NCBI GenBank assembly: GCA_026127935.1
Contig: JAJSLL010000004.1
Location: 67,590-107,403, forward strand
DNA: 39,814 nucleotides
Origin: Thermoplasmatales archaeon
GTDB taxonomy: Archaea; Thermoplasmatota; Thermoplasmata; Thermoplasmatales; GCA-001856825
Reading direction: 5' to 3'
The notes under the pieces were generated by a model. It had not been told where the DNA came from. It saw only the letters and a list, made by a program, of their open reading frames with translations, and searched no databases. Shown here one piece after another: positions 13,917-22,093 of this stretch (positions within the stretch are counted from its first letter, which is position 1; each line of letters begins with the position of its first letter). Made by a program: the position numbers and the translations under genes.

Positions 13917-14495
13917 TCACCGTTTCCTAAGAATCTTGATTCCGTACTTCCACTTGCCTCGACCCTCTCCATGGACGTCCTCTATTAGTTTAGAAAAGGA
14001 AGTCAAGAACTTAGTATCGGCCTTATCATTGTGGAAGAAGTCTCCAATCACAAAATATCCTTTTCTCTTCAGTACAGCGAATACATTTTCATAACCTGCG
14101 AATCTCCTTATACCTAGATTGTGAAATACCAAGCTTGATATCACAAGATCGTACTTCAGTTTGGATCTAATGGGGAGGGATAGATCATGTTCGAAGAAAT
14201 GAACTCTTGAATCAACCTCCAAGAGTTTCATGTTATTCTCTGCTTTTATCATTGAAGAGTGAGATAGGCTATCGTTATCAAATGTATCTATTCCAGTAAT
14301 TACGCCTTCCGGGAATGTCTTGGCAGCCACGTATGAAAGAAAACCCAACCCGCACCCTGCATCGAGTATCCGTATCTCCGAATGAGGCTCATAAAGCGTC
14401 AAGAGTACTGCGGAAAAAGCACCTGCCACTCTATTTCTCATCTCCCTGGATTCTTCAGGAGTAGAATGATGATAAGTCCCGAAATCTACTGTCAT
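13917..14495 (-). CDS. Class I SAM-dependent methyltransferase
   Basis: The 192-aa protein has the SAM-binding motif I ILDAGCGLGFLS (about 43-54), the acidic residue of motif II (ITGIDTF), and the motif IV-like YDLVISSLVFHNLG region. The substrate is unknown; small-molecule methyltransferases of the UbiE/Methyltransf_11 type look most similar. It is divergent from hutH (98 bp). Confidence 0.85.
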   Translation of the reverse strand: MTVDFGTYHHSTPEESREMRNRVAGAFSAVLLTLYEPHSEIRILDAGCGLGFLSYVAAKTFPEGVITGIDTFDNDSLSHSSMIKAENNMKLLEVDSRVHFFEHDLSLPIRSKLKYDLVISSLVFHNLGIRRFAGYENVFAVLKRKGYFVIGDFFHNDKADTKFLTSFSKLIEDVHGEGRGKWKYGIKILRKR

Positions 14496-14592
14496 TGTAG
14501 CAGCACCATTATTTCCAATTTAGCTTTAGCCAAAGGGAATCCAAGGTAGGGTGGAAAGTGTTAATATTTATTCCCGTCATCTATTCTAAGTC

Positions 14593-16086
14593 ATGATTGT
14601 ACTCACTGGCAACGACTTGACTCTGGCCCAAGTAATAAGATGTGCAGAGGGAGGGGAGAAAGTTGTTATTTCAAAGGGGGCTACAGACAGGGTAAAGTCC
14701 AGCAGAAAAAAAATTGAAGATTATATCAGTTCTGGGGCGCCTATATATGGTGTGAACACTGGTTTTGGTGACTTGATAAGTGAAAGGATCGGTCCGGACA
14801 AGATCAAAGAACTCCAGAGGAATCTGATAAGGTCCCATTCTTCAGGTTACGGAAAACCGCTCGACAGAAAAACGGTGAGGGCGATGATTTTGGTAAGGGC
14901 AAACTCCCTATCCAAGGGCTATTCTGGTGTGAGGAGCGAACTTGTGCAATCACTTCTCGATCTTTTGAACTATAACGTGATTCCTTTCATTCCAGAGAAG
15001 GGAAGCGTTGGTTCTTCAGGTGACCTGTCACCACTGTCTCATCTAGCTCTTGTGCTTATGGGAGAGGGGCGGGCAGTTGAAGAGGGTAAGGTGCTGGATA
15101 CTAAAGAAGTTCTGAATAAGAAAGGACTAAAGCCACTCACCCTCGAATCAAAGGAAGGACTTTCTTTGATCAATGGTACTTCATACATGTTGTCGAATCT
15201 CTCGCTGGGATATAACGACTCTGAGAATCTATTCAGGCATGCCCTTATTGCAGCAGGAATGTCAATGCATCTTCTTAGTGCCACTGAAAAGGCACTTGAT
15301 TGTGGTTTGTTCGAGGCAAGGGGACATCAAGAACAGGGTATTATTGCGAGAGCCATCAGGAACATCGTGCAAGGAAGCGATCGAATAAGAAAGGGGACGG
15401 AATCTAAAGTGCAGGATGCCTACTCCCTAAGGTGTATCCCAACTGTCTTGGGTTCGATACTCCAAACAATGAATTACGTCCGTGGAGTGGTGAGTGCAGA
15501 ATTGAACGCAGCAACCGATAACCCACTGGTGTTTGATGAGGTGATATCCGGATGCAACTTCCATGGTGAGCCTCTTGCACTTGCAGCGGACTATCTTTCT
15601 ATCGCAATGACAGAGCTGGGCAACATTTCGGAAAGGAGATCATTCAGAATGCTCGACAAGTCTCTTTCAGGACTGGCCCCGTTCCTAGCGGAAAAGCCTG
15701 GAGTTGAATCCGGGTTAATGATTCCGCAGTATGTAGCTGCCGCTCTGTGCAATGAAAACAAGGTACTGGTATATCCTTCCTCTGCAGATAACATACCGAC
15801 ATCCGCAAACCAAGAAGACCATAACTCGATGGGTGCCACCTCTACCAGGAAAATGAGGGAAATTATATGGAATGTAAAGGGGATAGTCGCAATCGAAATG
15901 CTCATCTCCTACAGAGGAATGGAAATGTATGGAGTTTCGGGGAAGCACCTGAACACTGCTTATTCGATCTTGAACGATACCATCGGCGATTTCAGGGGAG
16001 ATATGGAAACGACAACTTTGGTGGAGAAGATAACAAGGTTGATTGACTCAGGCAAAATGCTAGAGGAGATTCCAATCAGACTGTGA
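14593..16086 (+). CDS. hutH: Histidine ammonia-lyase HutH
   Basis: HutH removes ammonia from histidine to give urocanate, using an MIO cofactor formed from three residues of the chain. Active-site elements are visible: Y52 in IYGVNTGFGD, RSHSSGYG near 80-87, the MIO region GSVGSSGDLSPLSH, LINGTSYM, VQDAYSLRC and QEDHNSMG. The MIO triad is S141-S142-G143 where Ala-Ser-Gly is canonical. The length of 497 aa is normal. No hutU, hutI or hutG is adjacent. A TATA-like ttaatattta lies upstream (about 14561-14570). Tyrosine or phenylalanine ammonia-lyase activity is less likely because His follows Ser in the selectivity region, as in HAL. Confidence 0.92.
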   Translation: MIVLTGNDLTLAQVIRCAEGGEKVVISKGATDRVKSSRKKIEDYISSGAPIYGVNTGFGDLISERIGPDKIKELQRNLIRSHSSGYGKPLDRKTVRAMILVRANSLSKGYSGVRSELVQSLLDLLNYNVIPFIPEKGSVGSSGDLSPLSHLALVLMGEGRAVEEGKVLDTKEVLNKKGLKPLTLESKEGLSLINGTSYMLSNLSLGYNDSENLFRHALIAAGMSMHLLSATEKALDCGLFEARGHQEQGIIARAIRNIVQGSDRIRKGTESKVQDAYSLRCIPTVLGSILQTMNYVRGVVSAELNAATDNPLVFDEVISGCNFHGEPLALAADYLSIAMTELGNISERRSFRMLDKSLSGLAPFLAEKPGVESGLMIPQYVAAALCNENKVLVYPSSADNIPTSANQEDHNSMGATSTRKMREIIWNVKGIVAIEMLISYRGMEMYGVSGKHLNTAYSILNDTIGDFRGDMETTTLVEKITRLIDSGKMLEEIPIRL

Positions 16087-16255
16087 TCTGCTTCTTCTTC
16101 CTCGAGCAAATAGCAAACTCATCACCGTCAAAGAATACCTCTCTCTCTGGATACTGCTTCCTTACTTCTTCTACCATGTCAAGGATTTCCTTTACGGTGA
16201 GATTCGTATTTCTCCCTATTTTCCGGTGAACTATTTTGTCTTCAAGGGAGTCCAT
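16076..16255 (-). CDS. Small acidic/basic protein of 59 aa
   Basis: From ATG 16255 this frame encodes a well-behaved protein: MDSLEDKIVHRKIGRN, then a helix (TVKEILDMVEEVRKQYP), a strand (REVFFDGDEFAIC) and a basic tail ending KQITV. The last 11 bases overlap the 3' end of hutH on the other strand. A TATA-like tatagta stretch lies upstream (about 16278). Codon use and helix-strand pattern look genuine. I know no family; it may be a Thermoplasmata-specific gene. Confidence 0.6.
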   Translation of the reverse strand: MDSLEDKIVHRKIGRNTNLTVKEILDMVEEVRKQYPEREVFFDGDEFAICSRKKKQITV

Positions 16256-16320
16256 CTATGGTTCGTTATTCGTATGGTACTATAAAAGTTTCTTGAAATC
16301 CCACTTTTTAGCTTTGAGTG

Positions 16321-17556
16321 CTATTTCATGGCTCCAAACAGCTCGTCAGTGCCGGTCAAGGGAATCTCTTTCTGCTGTCCAGAGGAAAGGATTTTTAGTG
16401 ATACTGTTTTCTTCTTGGCCTCGTCCTCGCCTAGTATTACCACGTACTCATATCCCATTTTGGAGGCATAGTCAAGTTGTTTGCTGATACCTCGTTCCAT
16501 CACGTTGAGGTCTACTTTCAGACCAATGCTCCGAAGAACAGATGCGACCCTAGTAGAGTACATCCTCCCCTGCTGATCTATAGGCGCAAGGAATATCTGT
16601 TTCCCACCCTTATGTACCCAGAGCCCCTTGGATTTCATGATATTTTCTAGCACAACATCTCCCATTGCAAATCCTGTAGCCGGTGTATTTTCTCCTCCAA
16701 GCTGTCCGATAACGTTGTCGTACCTTCCCCCTCCTAGAATCGACCTGAATTTATCCTCTCTGTCTGATGCCTCGAAGACACATCCAGTGTAGTAGGCTAT
16801 CCCTCTGACTATCTTGAGATCTATTTCTATATCAACTCCAACAGAAGAGCTGACGAAATCCCTAATCTTAAACAAATTCTGAAGTTCTGGATCATCGTAC
16901 CCTTCGAGTATTTTCCCATCCACAAACGAGCTCAGGACTCCCAAGTCAATTCCATTTTCTTTTACGAATGACTCTCTGTCAGGCTGGCTGATCTTCGACC
17001 AGCGATCTAGAACATAATAGACCTCCTCCCTCTTGCCCGGAAGGTACTTCTCAATGAGCCTGTCTATCAATATTCTCGAACTGACCCTTATTTTCGTGAA
17101 ACCGATTATTCCAAGGCTCTTCAGTATGTAGGCCCCTAGTGATATAAGCTCTGCATCTGCCAGGTAGCTCTCGCTGCCAATGATGTCTGCATTGAGCTGG
17201 TAGAATTCTCTCGTCCTGCCGGACTGGGGTTCCTCATATCTCCAGAATTTCTGAACGCTGAACCACTTCAGAGGTTTCACCAAATCTTTTCTCGCAGCTA
17301 CCATTCTGGACACAGTGGGAGTCAGCTCTGGAATCAGGGCAATCTCTCTCTCGCCCTTGTCCCGGAAAGAAAACATTTGGTTCATAATCTCCATCCCAGA
17401 CTTGTTTGCAAAAAGTTCGACGTTCTCGACCGAAGGCCCATCTATTTCTTTGAAACCGAATTGCGTGCAGGAATCTTTCATGGTCCGAAATACATCGCTC
17501 CTGATTTCCTGCTCTTCCGGGTAGAAATCCCTGAATCCTCTCAGCCTCTCAACCAT
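16321..17556 (-). CDS. hisS: Histidyl-tRNA synthetase
   Basis: HisRS attaches histidine to tRNA-His. It is a class II synthetase with the N-terminal RGFRDFYPEE, motif 2 region (RYEEPQSGRTREFYQLNADIIG), the histidine-specific RGIAYYTG and the ATP loop GGGRYDNVIGQLGG. A C-terminal anticodon-binding domain (from about residue 320) follows. I chose ATG 17556, which begins MVERLRGFRDFYP as in relatives; a GTG at 17586 would add ten residues. A TATA-like aaattttaa lies upstream of 17586 and would leave a leader of about 25 bases. Divergent from icd. Confidence 0.95.
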   Translation of the reverse strand: MVERLRGFRDFYPEEQEIRSDVFRTMKDSCTQFGFKEIDGPSVENVELFANKSGMEIMNQMFSFRDKGEREIALIPELTPTVSRMVAARKDLVKPLKWFSVQKFWRYEEPQSGRTREFYQLNADIIGSESYLADAELISLGAYILKSLGIIGFTKIRVSSRILIDRLIEKYLPGKREEVYYVLDRWSKISQPDRESFVKENGIDLGVLSSFVDGKILEGYDDPELQNLFKIRDFVSSSVGVDIEIDLKIVRGIAYYTGCVFEASDREDKFRSILGGGRYDNVIGQLGGENTPATGFAMGDVVLENIMKSKGLWVHKGGKQIFLAPIDQQGRMYSTRVASVLRSIGLKVDLNVMERGISKQLDYASKMGYEYVVILGEDEAKKKTVSLKILSSGQQKEIPLTGTDELFGAMK

Positions 17557-17675
17557 TCTTCTAGCACTCTCTCTTTCTACATCCACATAACTATGTTAAA
17601 ATTTGCCCCGCGTAGCATAACCAGAGAGGCGCGGACTAATCATAAATAATAAAAGGCGATAAAGAGTGGAGATCT

Positions 17676-18869
17676 ATGAAAATATCTGTTGAAAACAACA
17701 GTTTAAAGGTTCCTGACGTCGTTGATATTCCATTCATCGAAGGGGATGGTATTGGCCCGGATATTACAAGGGCTACAAAGAAAGTTATAGACGAAGCACT
17801 AAGAATCAGCTACGGAAACGAAAGAAAATTTAACTGGATCGAGCTGCTCGCCGGGGAGAAGGCGATATCGAAGTTCAATACACCTCTGCCCGATGACACT
17901 GTCAACAAGATTACCGAATACAGAATAGCTCTGAAGGGTCCCCTTACGACACCGGTCGGAGGAGGCTTCAGGAGCATCAATGTCACTCTAAGACAGAAAA
18001 TGGATCTATATGCAAACGTTCGGCCTGTGAAGTATTATCCTGGTTTGCCGAGTCCGCTGAAGAGTCCAGAGAAGGTGGATATGGTCGTTTTCAGGGAAAA
18101 TACGGAAGATGTTTACATGGGGATAGAGTTCCCATCCAACAGCAAGGAAGCCGAACAGGTAATCGAGCTCATGGCCAAGTTCGGACATTCTATTAGAAAT
18201 GGATCAGGAATCGGAATAAAGCCCATAAGCAAGTTTGCCACCACAAGAATAGCCAAGATGGCGATTGACTACGCATTCGAAAATGGAAGGAAAAGCGTCA
18301 CCATCATGCACAAAGGGAACATAATGAAGTACACGGAAGGGGCATTCAAGGAATGGTCATACGAAACTTCAAGGCAGTTTGGTGACAGAGTAGTGAACGA
18401 GACAGAAACTGCGGGCAAAAACATGAGCGGGAAGATAGTCATAAAAGACAGGATTGCAGACAACATGTTTCAGCAAATTTTGCTCAGACCCGACGAGTAC
18501 GACATACTCCTCTGTCCAAATCTAAACGGCGACTATATCTCAGACGCGCTCGCAGCGCAGGTCGGTGGAATTGGAGTAGCCCCCTCGGGAAACATCGGAG
18601 ACAACTACGCAGTATTCGAAGCAGTTCACGGCTCTGCCCCAAAGTATGCGAACCTAGATGTCGCAGACCCATCTTCGTTGCTGCTTTCCGCGGTAATGAT
18701 GCTGCGCTACATCAAGTGGAACGAACCAGCAAATCTCATAGAGAAAGCGTTTGTCGACACCCTGAGAGACAAACAGGTTCCTCAGGACCTTGCAAGACAT
18801 CTCGGAATCAAGGCACTCAAGACATCTGAATTCGCTGAAAGTATCGTGCAGCATATGAGCGCAAGGTGA
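17676..18869 (+). CDS. icd: Isocitrate dehydrogenase, NADP type
   Basis: This enzyme oxidises isocitrate to 2-oxoglutarate in the TCA cycle. The chain has the FIEGDGIGPDI entry, the substrate motif RSINVTLRQ, FRENTEDVYMG, the catalytic region IMHKGNIMKYTEG, the metal Asp set NLNGDYISDALAAQ, and the cofactor motif HGSAPKYANLD. The Lys-Tyr after HGSAP is the NADP signature of E. coli type enzymes, where NAD enzymes have other residues. At 397 aa it is of normal length. A GGAGAT Shine-Dalgarno precedes the ATG. Together with the citrate synthase at 28852 it is part of the TCA cycle. Confidence 0.93.
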   Translation: MKISVENNSLKVPDVVDIPFIEGDGIGPDITRATKKVIDEALRISYGNERKFNWIELLAGEKAISKFNTPLPDDTVNKITEYRIALKGPLTTPVGGGFRSINVTLRQKMDLYANVRPVKYYPGLPSPLKSPEKVDMVVFRENTEDVYMGIEFPSNSKEAEQVIELMAKFGHSIRNGSGIGIKPISKFATTRIAKMAIDYAFENGRKSVTIMHKGNIMKYTEGAFKEWSYETSRQFGDRVVNETETAGKNMSGKIVIKDRIADNMFQQILLRPDEYDILLCPNLNGDYISDALAAQVGGIGVAPSGNIGDNYAVFEAVHGSAPKYANLDVADPSSLLLSAVMMLRYIKWNEPANLIEKAFVDTLRDKQVPQDLARHLGIKALKTSEFAESIVQHMSAR

Positions 18870-18898
18870 GCATTGTAGCGTAAAGATACAGCTAACTA

Positions 18899-18918
18899 TT
18901 TATATATACTATATATAA
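18899..18918 (+). promoter_or_regulatory. Tandem TATA boxes of the TBP gene
   Basis: Two strong TATA sequences stand in tandem: TTTATATATA (18899-18908) and TATATATAA (18910-18918). The first is about 27 bases before the ATG, right for a leaderless start. The second is too close to the ATG to drive a normal start and may be a TBP binding site that competes with the first. Confidence 0.6.
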
Positions 18919-18930
18919 GCTGCGAAAATT

Positions 18931-19488
18931 ATGGCTGAAGAAGAAAACATAGCGATTGAGAATATAGTTGCATCAACATCACTCGCAGATAAGTTAGATT
19001 TAAGCAAAATAGCGCTTGCATTGGAAGGGTCGGAATACGAGCCAGAACAGTTTCCGGGTTTGATATACAGGCTGGCAGAGCCGAAGACCGCAGTCCTGAT
19101 TTTCAGGTCAGGAAAGGTCAACTGTACCGGTGCAAAAACGATAGACTCAGTCAACAAGACAATAAGCACAATAGTCGACAAGCTCAAGAAGACAGGAATA
19201 GCCGTAAACAGCAACCCAGATATCGTCGTGCAGAACATTGTCGCCGTTTATGACCTACACATGCAACTTAATCTGACAAACATCGCAATGTCGCTCGGAC
19301 TGGAAAATGTGGAATATGAGCCTGAGCAGTTCCCAGGTCTTGTGTACAGGATAGAGGAGCCCAAGGTCGTTTTGTTACTATTCGGTTCCGGGAAGGTAGT
19401 TTGTACTGGGGCAAAGGAGAAGGGAGAAATCTCTCAAGCTGTCAAGATACTGAAGAAGGATCTTGAGAAAATAACAGCAGTCAAATGA
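18931..19488 (+). CDS. tbp: TATA-binding protein
   Basis: TBP binds the TATA box and nucleates archaeal transcription with TFB. It is 185 aa, made only of the two saddle repeats, each with the hallmark YEPEQFPGL-[IV]-YR, EPK and SGKV-x-CTGAK motifs (first repeat about residues 8-90, second about 98-180). No acidic C-terminal tail is present. Its last bases overlap the start of the 80-aa gene (ATGA overlap), so the two are translationally coupled. Confidence 0.97.
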   Translation: MAEEENIAIENIVASTSLADKLDLSKIALALEGSEYEPEQFPGLIYRLAEPKTAVLIFRSGKVNCTGAKTIDSVNKTISTIVDKLKKTGIAVNSNPDIVVQNIVAVYDLHMQLNLTNIAMSLGLENVEYEPEQFPGLVYRIEEPKVVLLLFGSGKVVCTGAKEKGEISQAVKILKKDLEKITAVK

Positions 19489-19727
19489 CTGTGAAGGAAA
19501 AGACGGGAAGAAAGAGATACGTCCATTTCAACAACCCTACGTCGGATAAGCTGCGCTGGCTTGTCCAGCAACTCGATGATTCTAGGGTTGTGAACTATCA
19601 CGGCATCACAGCGGTGCGGGTAAAGCACTCTCAACTGTCATATCTGAGAGAGCTATCTGAGAAATCGGGAATCAACATTGACATGGTGTCGGGGACTCTA
19701 AAGGCACTTAGGAAAAAAGTATCATAG
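19485..19727 (+). CDS. Putative minimal Pop5/Rpp14-like protein (RNase P component 2)
   Basis: The 80-aa basic protein starts in the stop codon of tbp. Its ends look like archaeal Rnp2 (Pop5): RKRYVHF near residues 9-15 resembles the first KKRYIAF strand, the middle ITAVRVKHSQLSYLRELSEK matches the I-x-R-x-x-H-x-x-x-L-R strand-helix, and the C-terminus has VSGTLKALRKK like the Pop5 end VSGTIKRLKRK. The central helical insert found in other Pop5 proteins (about 30 residues) is absent. If right it would bind the RNase P RNA with Rpp30. The match is my reading of short motifs, so a lineage-specific unknown remains possible. Confidence 0.5.
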   Translation: MTVKEKTGRKRYVHFNNPTSDKLRWLVQQLDDSRVVNYHGITAVRVKHSQLSYLRELSEKSGINIDMVSGTLKALRKKVS

Positions 19728-20942
19728 ATCCAGCGAAAAAACGTCTTCCATATCCAGCCCAGTCATTCCCTCGATTTTCTTCCTCAGTTCTTCATCTCTT
19801 TGAAGGAGGTAATAGAAGTATGGGAGGGAATCCCTGTTCATGAATGCTGAAGACTTGTGAACATACCTGCCCATTATCATAGAAAAGTCCTTTCTAATCC
19901 CTCTGTACTTCTTCAGTGATCCCATGTTCTTGATGAGAGAGGGAAATGCAAATTTTTCAAATCTTTCGCTCTTCAACTGAAGGATGGAAACGTAAGACAT
20001 CAGATCGTTGGCATAGGACCAGAGTGAGTAGTTCATTCTCCGTCCAACCCTGCCCAGAAACAGGTCTGCTTTCCCGATGTTGTCGAGCGCATTTACAAAA
20101 TCGTCTATCCTTGCATGCAGAGGGTACACGTTCTCGAGGAGGTACAGTATGAAATCGTTGGGGTCCATTCCGACATTCATTATCTCTGCCCTTATGCCCC
20201 TTATGTCTTTTCTGTGACCGTGAATGATATCGTTTATCACCGTATAGGTGCTCAAAGTAAGATCCCTTTCACTCGTTTCATATACTTGTCCGATTCCTTG
20301 GAGATCATTGACCGCTGCCCTCATGTCTCCGTTTGCGTTTTCTGCGATTGCGTTGATTCTATCAGGCGGAGCGTATATGCTCTCGTTCTGAAGTATCTCT
20401 TTCAGTACACTCACAATTTGAGTCTTCATGTACCTCCTGAATTCAATCGCTTCGCACTTGTCTGCTATTGACCTTCCTGTAGTGGACGACTTGAGAGCAT
20501 AGAAGTCGTTGGCAATCAGGATGACTGGATTCAGAGTTTTATCCAGCAAGTTGGATATTGCTGCTTTTCCTCCTGCGTCTGAACCTTCAACATTTCGCTC
20601 GTATAGAGAGTCCACCTCATCCATCACTATCAGTTTCTTCCGGTTCTTTTCATCGGAGATGGAGGAGTAAAGTGATCCCTTTGTCGCATTCTGTTCAATG
20701 GCTGCCTTTGATCGGATGTCGGATGCATTGAATTCCACGTACTCCCAGTCCATCTCTTTGGCAAGCGCGATTGCTGAGGAAGTCTTGCCAGTTCCCGGAG
20801 CTCCGTAAATTATCAACCCTCTCTTTGAAGGCGTCCCACTTTCCCATTTCCTTGCCCAAGAAATCATCGACTCCACTGTCTTGTCTCTCCGCAACTGACT
20901 CAAAAGAGAGGGCCTGTATTTCTCAGTCCAAGGGATTTCCAC
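19722..20942 (-). CDS. rfcL: Replication factor C large subunit
   Basis: RfcL is the large subunit of the clamp loader that puts PCNA on DNA. It opens with PWTEKYRP, then Walker A GAPGTGKT (47-54), Walker B IVMDEVD, a NASD motif and the sensor region TTGRSIADKC, followed by a helical collar domain. At 406 aa it is shorter than many archaeal RfcL proteins (about 480), mainly by lacking a long charged tail. No clear QxxLxxFF PIP box is seen; the end (LDMEDVFSLDL) could be a degenerate one. The small subunit is not in the window. Tail-to-tail with the Pop5-like gene, with 6 bp overlap. Confidence 0.93.
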   Translation of the reverse strand: MEIPWTEKYRPSLLSQLRRDKTVESMISWARKWESGTPSKRGLIIYGAPGTGKTSSAIALAKEMDWEYVEFNASDIRSKAAIEQNATKGSLYSSISDEKNRKKLIVMDEVDSLYERNVEGSDAGGKAAISNLLDKTLNPVILIANDFYALKSSTTGRSIADKCEAIEFRRYMKTQIVSVLKEILQNESIYAPPDRINAIAENANGDMRAAVNDLQGIGQVYETSERDLTLSTYTVINDIIHGHRKDIRGIRAEIMNVGMDPNDFILYLLENVYPLHARIDDFVNALDNIGKADLFLGRVGRRMNYSLWSYANDLMSYVSILQLKSERFEKFAFPSLIKNMGSLKKYRGIRKDFSMIMGRYVHKSSAFMNRDSLPYFYYLLQRDEELRKKIEGMTGLDMEDVFSLDL

Positions 20943-21022
20943 GATTATGGATTATTCTGTGGTTTAAACATTTGTCTGTTTGGGAGACAAAGATTAAATT
21001 AATCCTTTGCAGTTTTGGAATC

Positions 21023-22054
21023 ATGAAGATAAACATTGACGGCAAGACCAGTGACTTTAAGGCCGTTTGGTACGAGGAACCTGTAATAAAAATGATTGAT
21101 CAGAGAATCTTGCCAGAGAGTTTCAAGATTGTGGACATAAGGAACACGAAGGAACTCTATGATGCGATAAAGGATATGACTGTGAGGGGAGCTCCATCGA
21201 TCGGGGCTGCGGCTGCCTACGGGGTTGCCCAAGCTCGTGCCTTAGGGAAGGATATAGAAGAGGCGGGGAAACTCATAAAGTCTGCGAGACCAACGGCTTA
21301 CGATCTATTCTTTGCAGTCGATTTTGTTCTGCAACACAAGGAGGAAGCTAGTAGATATGCGGAGAAGTACGTCGATTCTATAGTGGAAAGGTCCCGTCTG
21401 ATTGGAGTCAACGGCAATGAATTGATTGGAAATAGCAAGAAGATATTGACTCACTGCAATGCAGGGGCCCTCGCATCAGTTGATTACGGAACTGCCTTAT
21501 CTCCAATCAGGAAAGCAAAGGAGAGCGGAAAGAATCCATTCGTTTGGGTGGATGAGACAAGACCAAGGTTACAGGGTGCAAGATTGACTGCATGGGAACT
21601 GGTTCAGGAAGGTATCGAACACAAAGTGATAGCAGATAACGCTGCTGGTTTTCTGATGTATAGAGGGCAGGTTGACCTCGCAATAGTTGGAGCTGACAGG
21701 ATAACCAAGAATGGGGATTTTGCAAACAAGATAGGTACCTACGAAAAGGCGGTCTTAGCAAAGGAGAATGGTGTGAGCTTCTATGTTGCAGCTCCTCTGA
21801 GCACGTTTGATTTCAGCATCGAAAATGGCAGAGACATACCAATCGAGGTAAGATCGGAAGAAGAGGTCAAGGACATAAAGGGTATGGCCATTTCACCGAG
21901 GGAGTCCCATGCATACAACCCCGCCTTCGACGTGACACCAAACAGGTACGTGACTGCTTACATTACAGAGTACGGGGTATACAAGAGCTCAGAACTTCAG
22001 AAACTGAAAGGAAAGGGAAAAGAGTCTATCATAGAGCAAATTGGAAACATTTGA
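21023..22054 (+). CDS. mtnA: Methylthioribose-1-phosphate isomerase MtnA
   Basis: MtnA turns 5-methylthioribose-1-phosphate into methylthioribulose-1-phosphate in methionine salvage. Markers are TVRGAPSIGAAAAYG, the catalytic Cys in THCNAGALA, ETRPRLQGARLTAWEL and the catalytic Asp region GADRITKNGDFANKIGTY. It belongs to the eIF2B-like isomerase fold. The frame is open far upstream, but ATG 21023 gives the usual 343 aa and starts right after the TATA-like ttaaattaat (20995). Ribose-1,5-bisphosphate isomerase is a paralogue; ETRPRLQGAR favours MtnA. Confidence 0.9.
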   Translation: MKINIDGKTSDFKAVWYEEPVIKMIDQRILPESFKIVDIRNTKELYDAIKDMTVRGAPSIGAAAAYGVAQARALGKDIEEAGKLIKSARPTAYDLFFAVDFVLQHKEEASRYAEKYVDSIVERSRLIGVNGNELIGNSKKILTHCNAGALASVDYGTALSPIRKAKESGKNPFVWVDETRPRLQGARLTAWELVQEGIEHKVIADNAAGFLMYRGQVDLAIVGADRITKNGDFANKIGTYEKAVLAKENGVSFYVAAPLSTFDFSIENGRDIPIEVRSEEEVKDIKGMAISPRESHAYNPAFDVTPNRYVTAYITEYGVYKSSELQKLKGKGKESIIEQIGNI

Positions 22055-22093
22055 AAAGAATTTTATCAATGGTTCGATAATCGTTGACAATCC

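Noticed and set aside
20771-21022. Upstream extension of the MtnA frame
   Set aside because: It is antisense to the RfcL N-terminus and its Walker A region; the true start at 21023 follows a promoter-like sequence.
21507-21761. 84-codon minus-strand frame within mtnA
   Set aside because: It is antisense to the conserved catalytic part of MtnA and encodes an unlikely Pro/Leu/Arg/Ser-rich chain.
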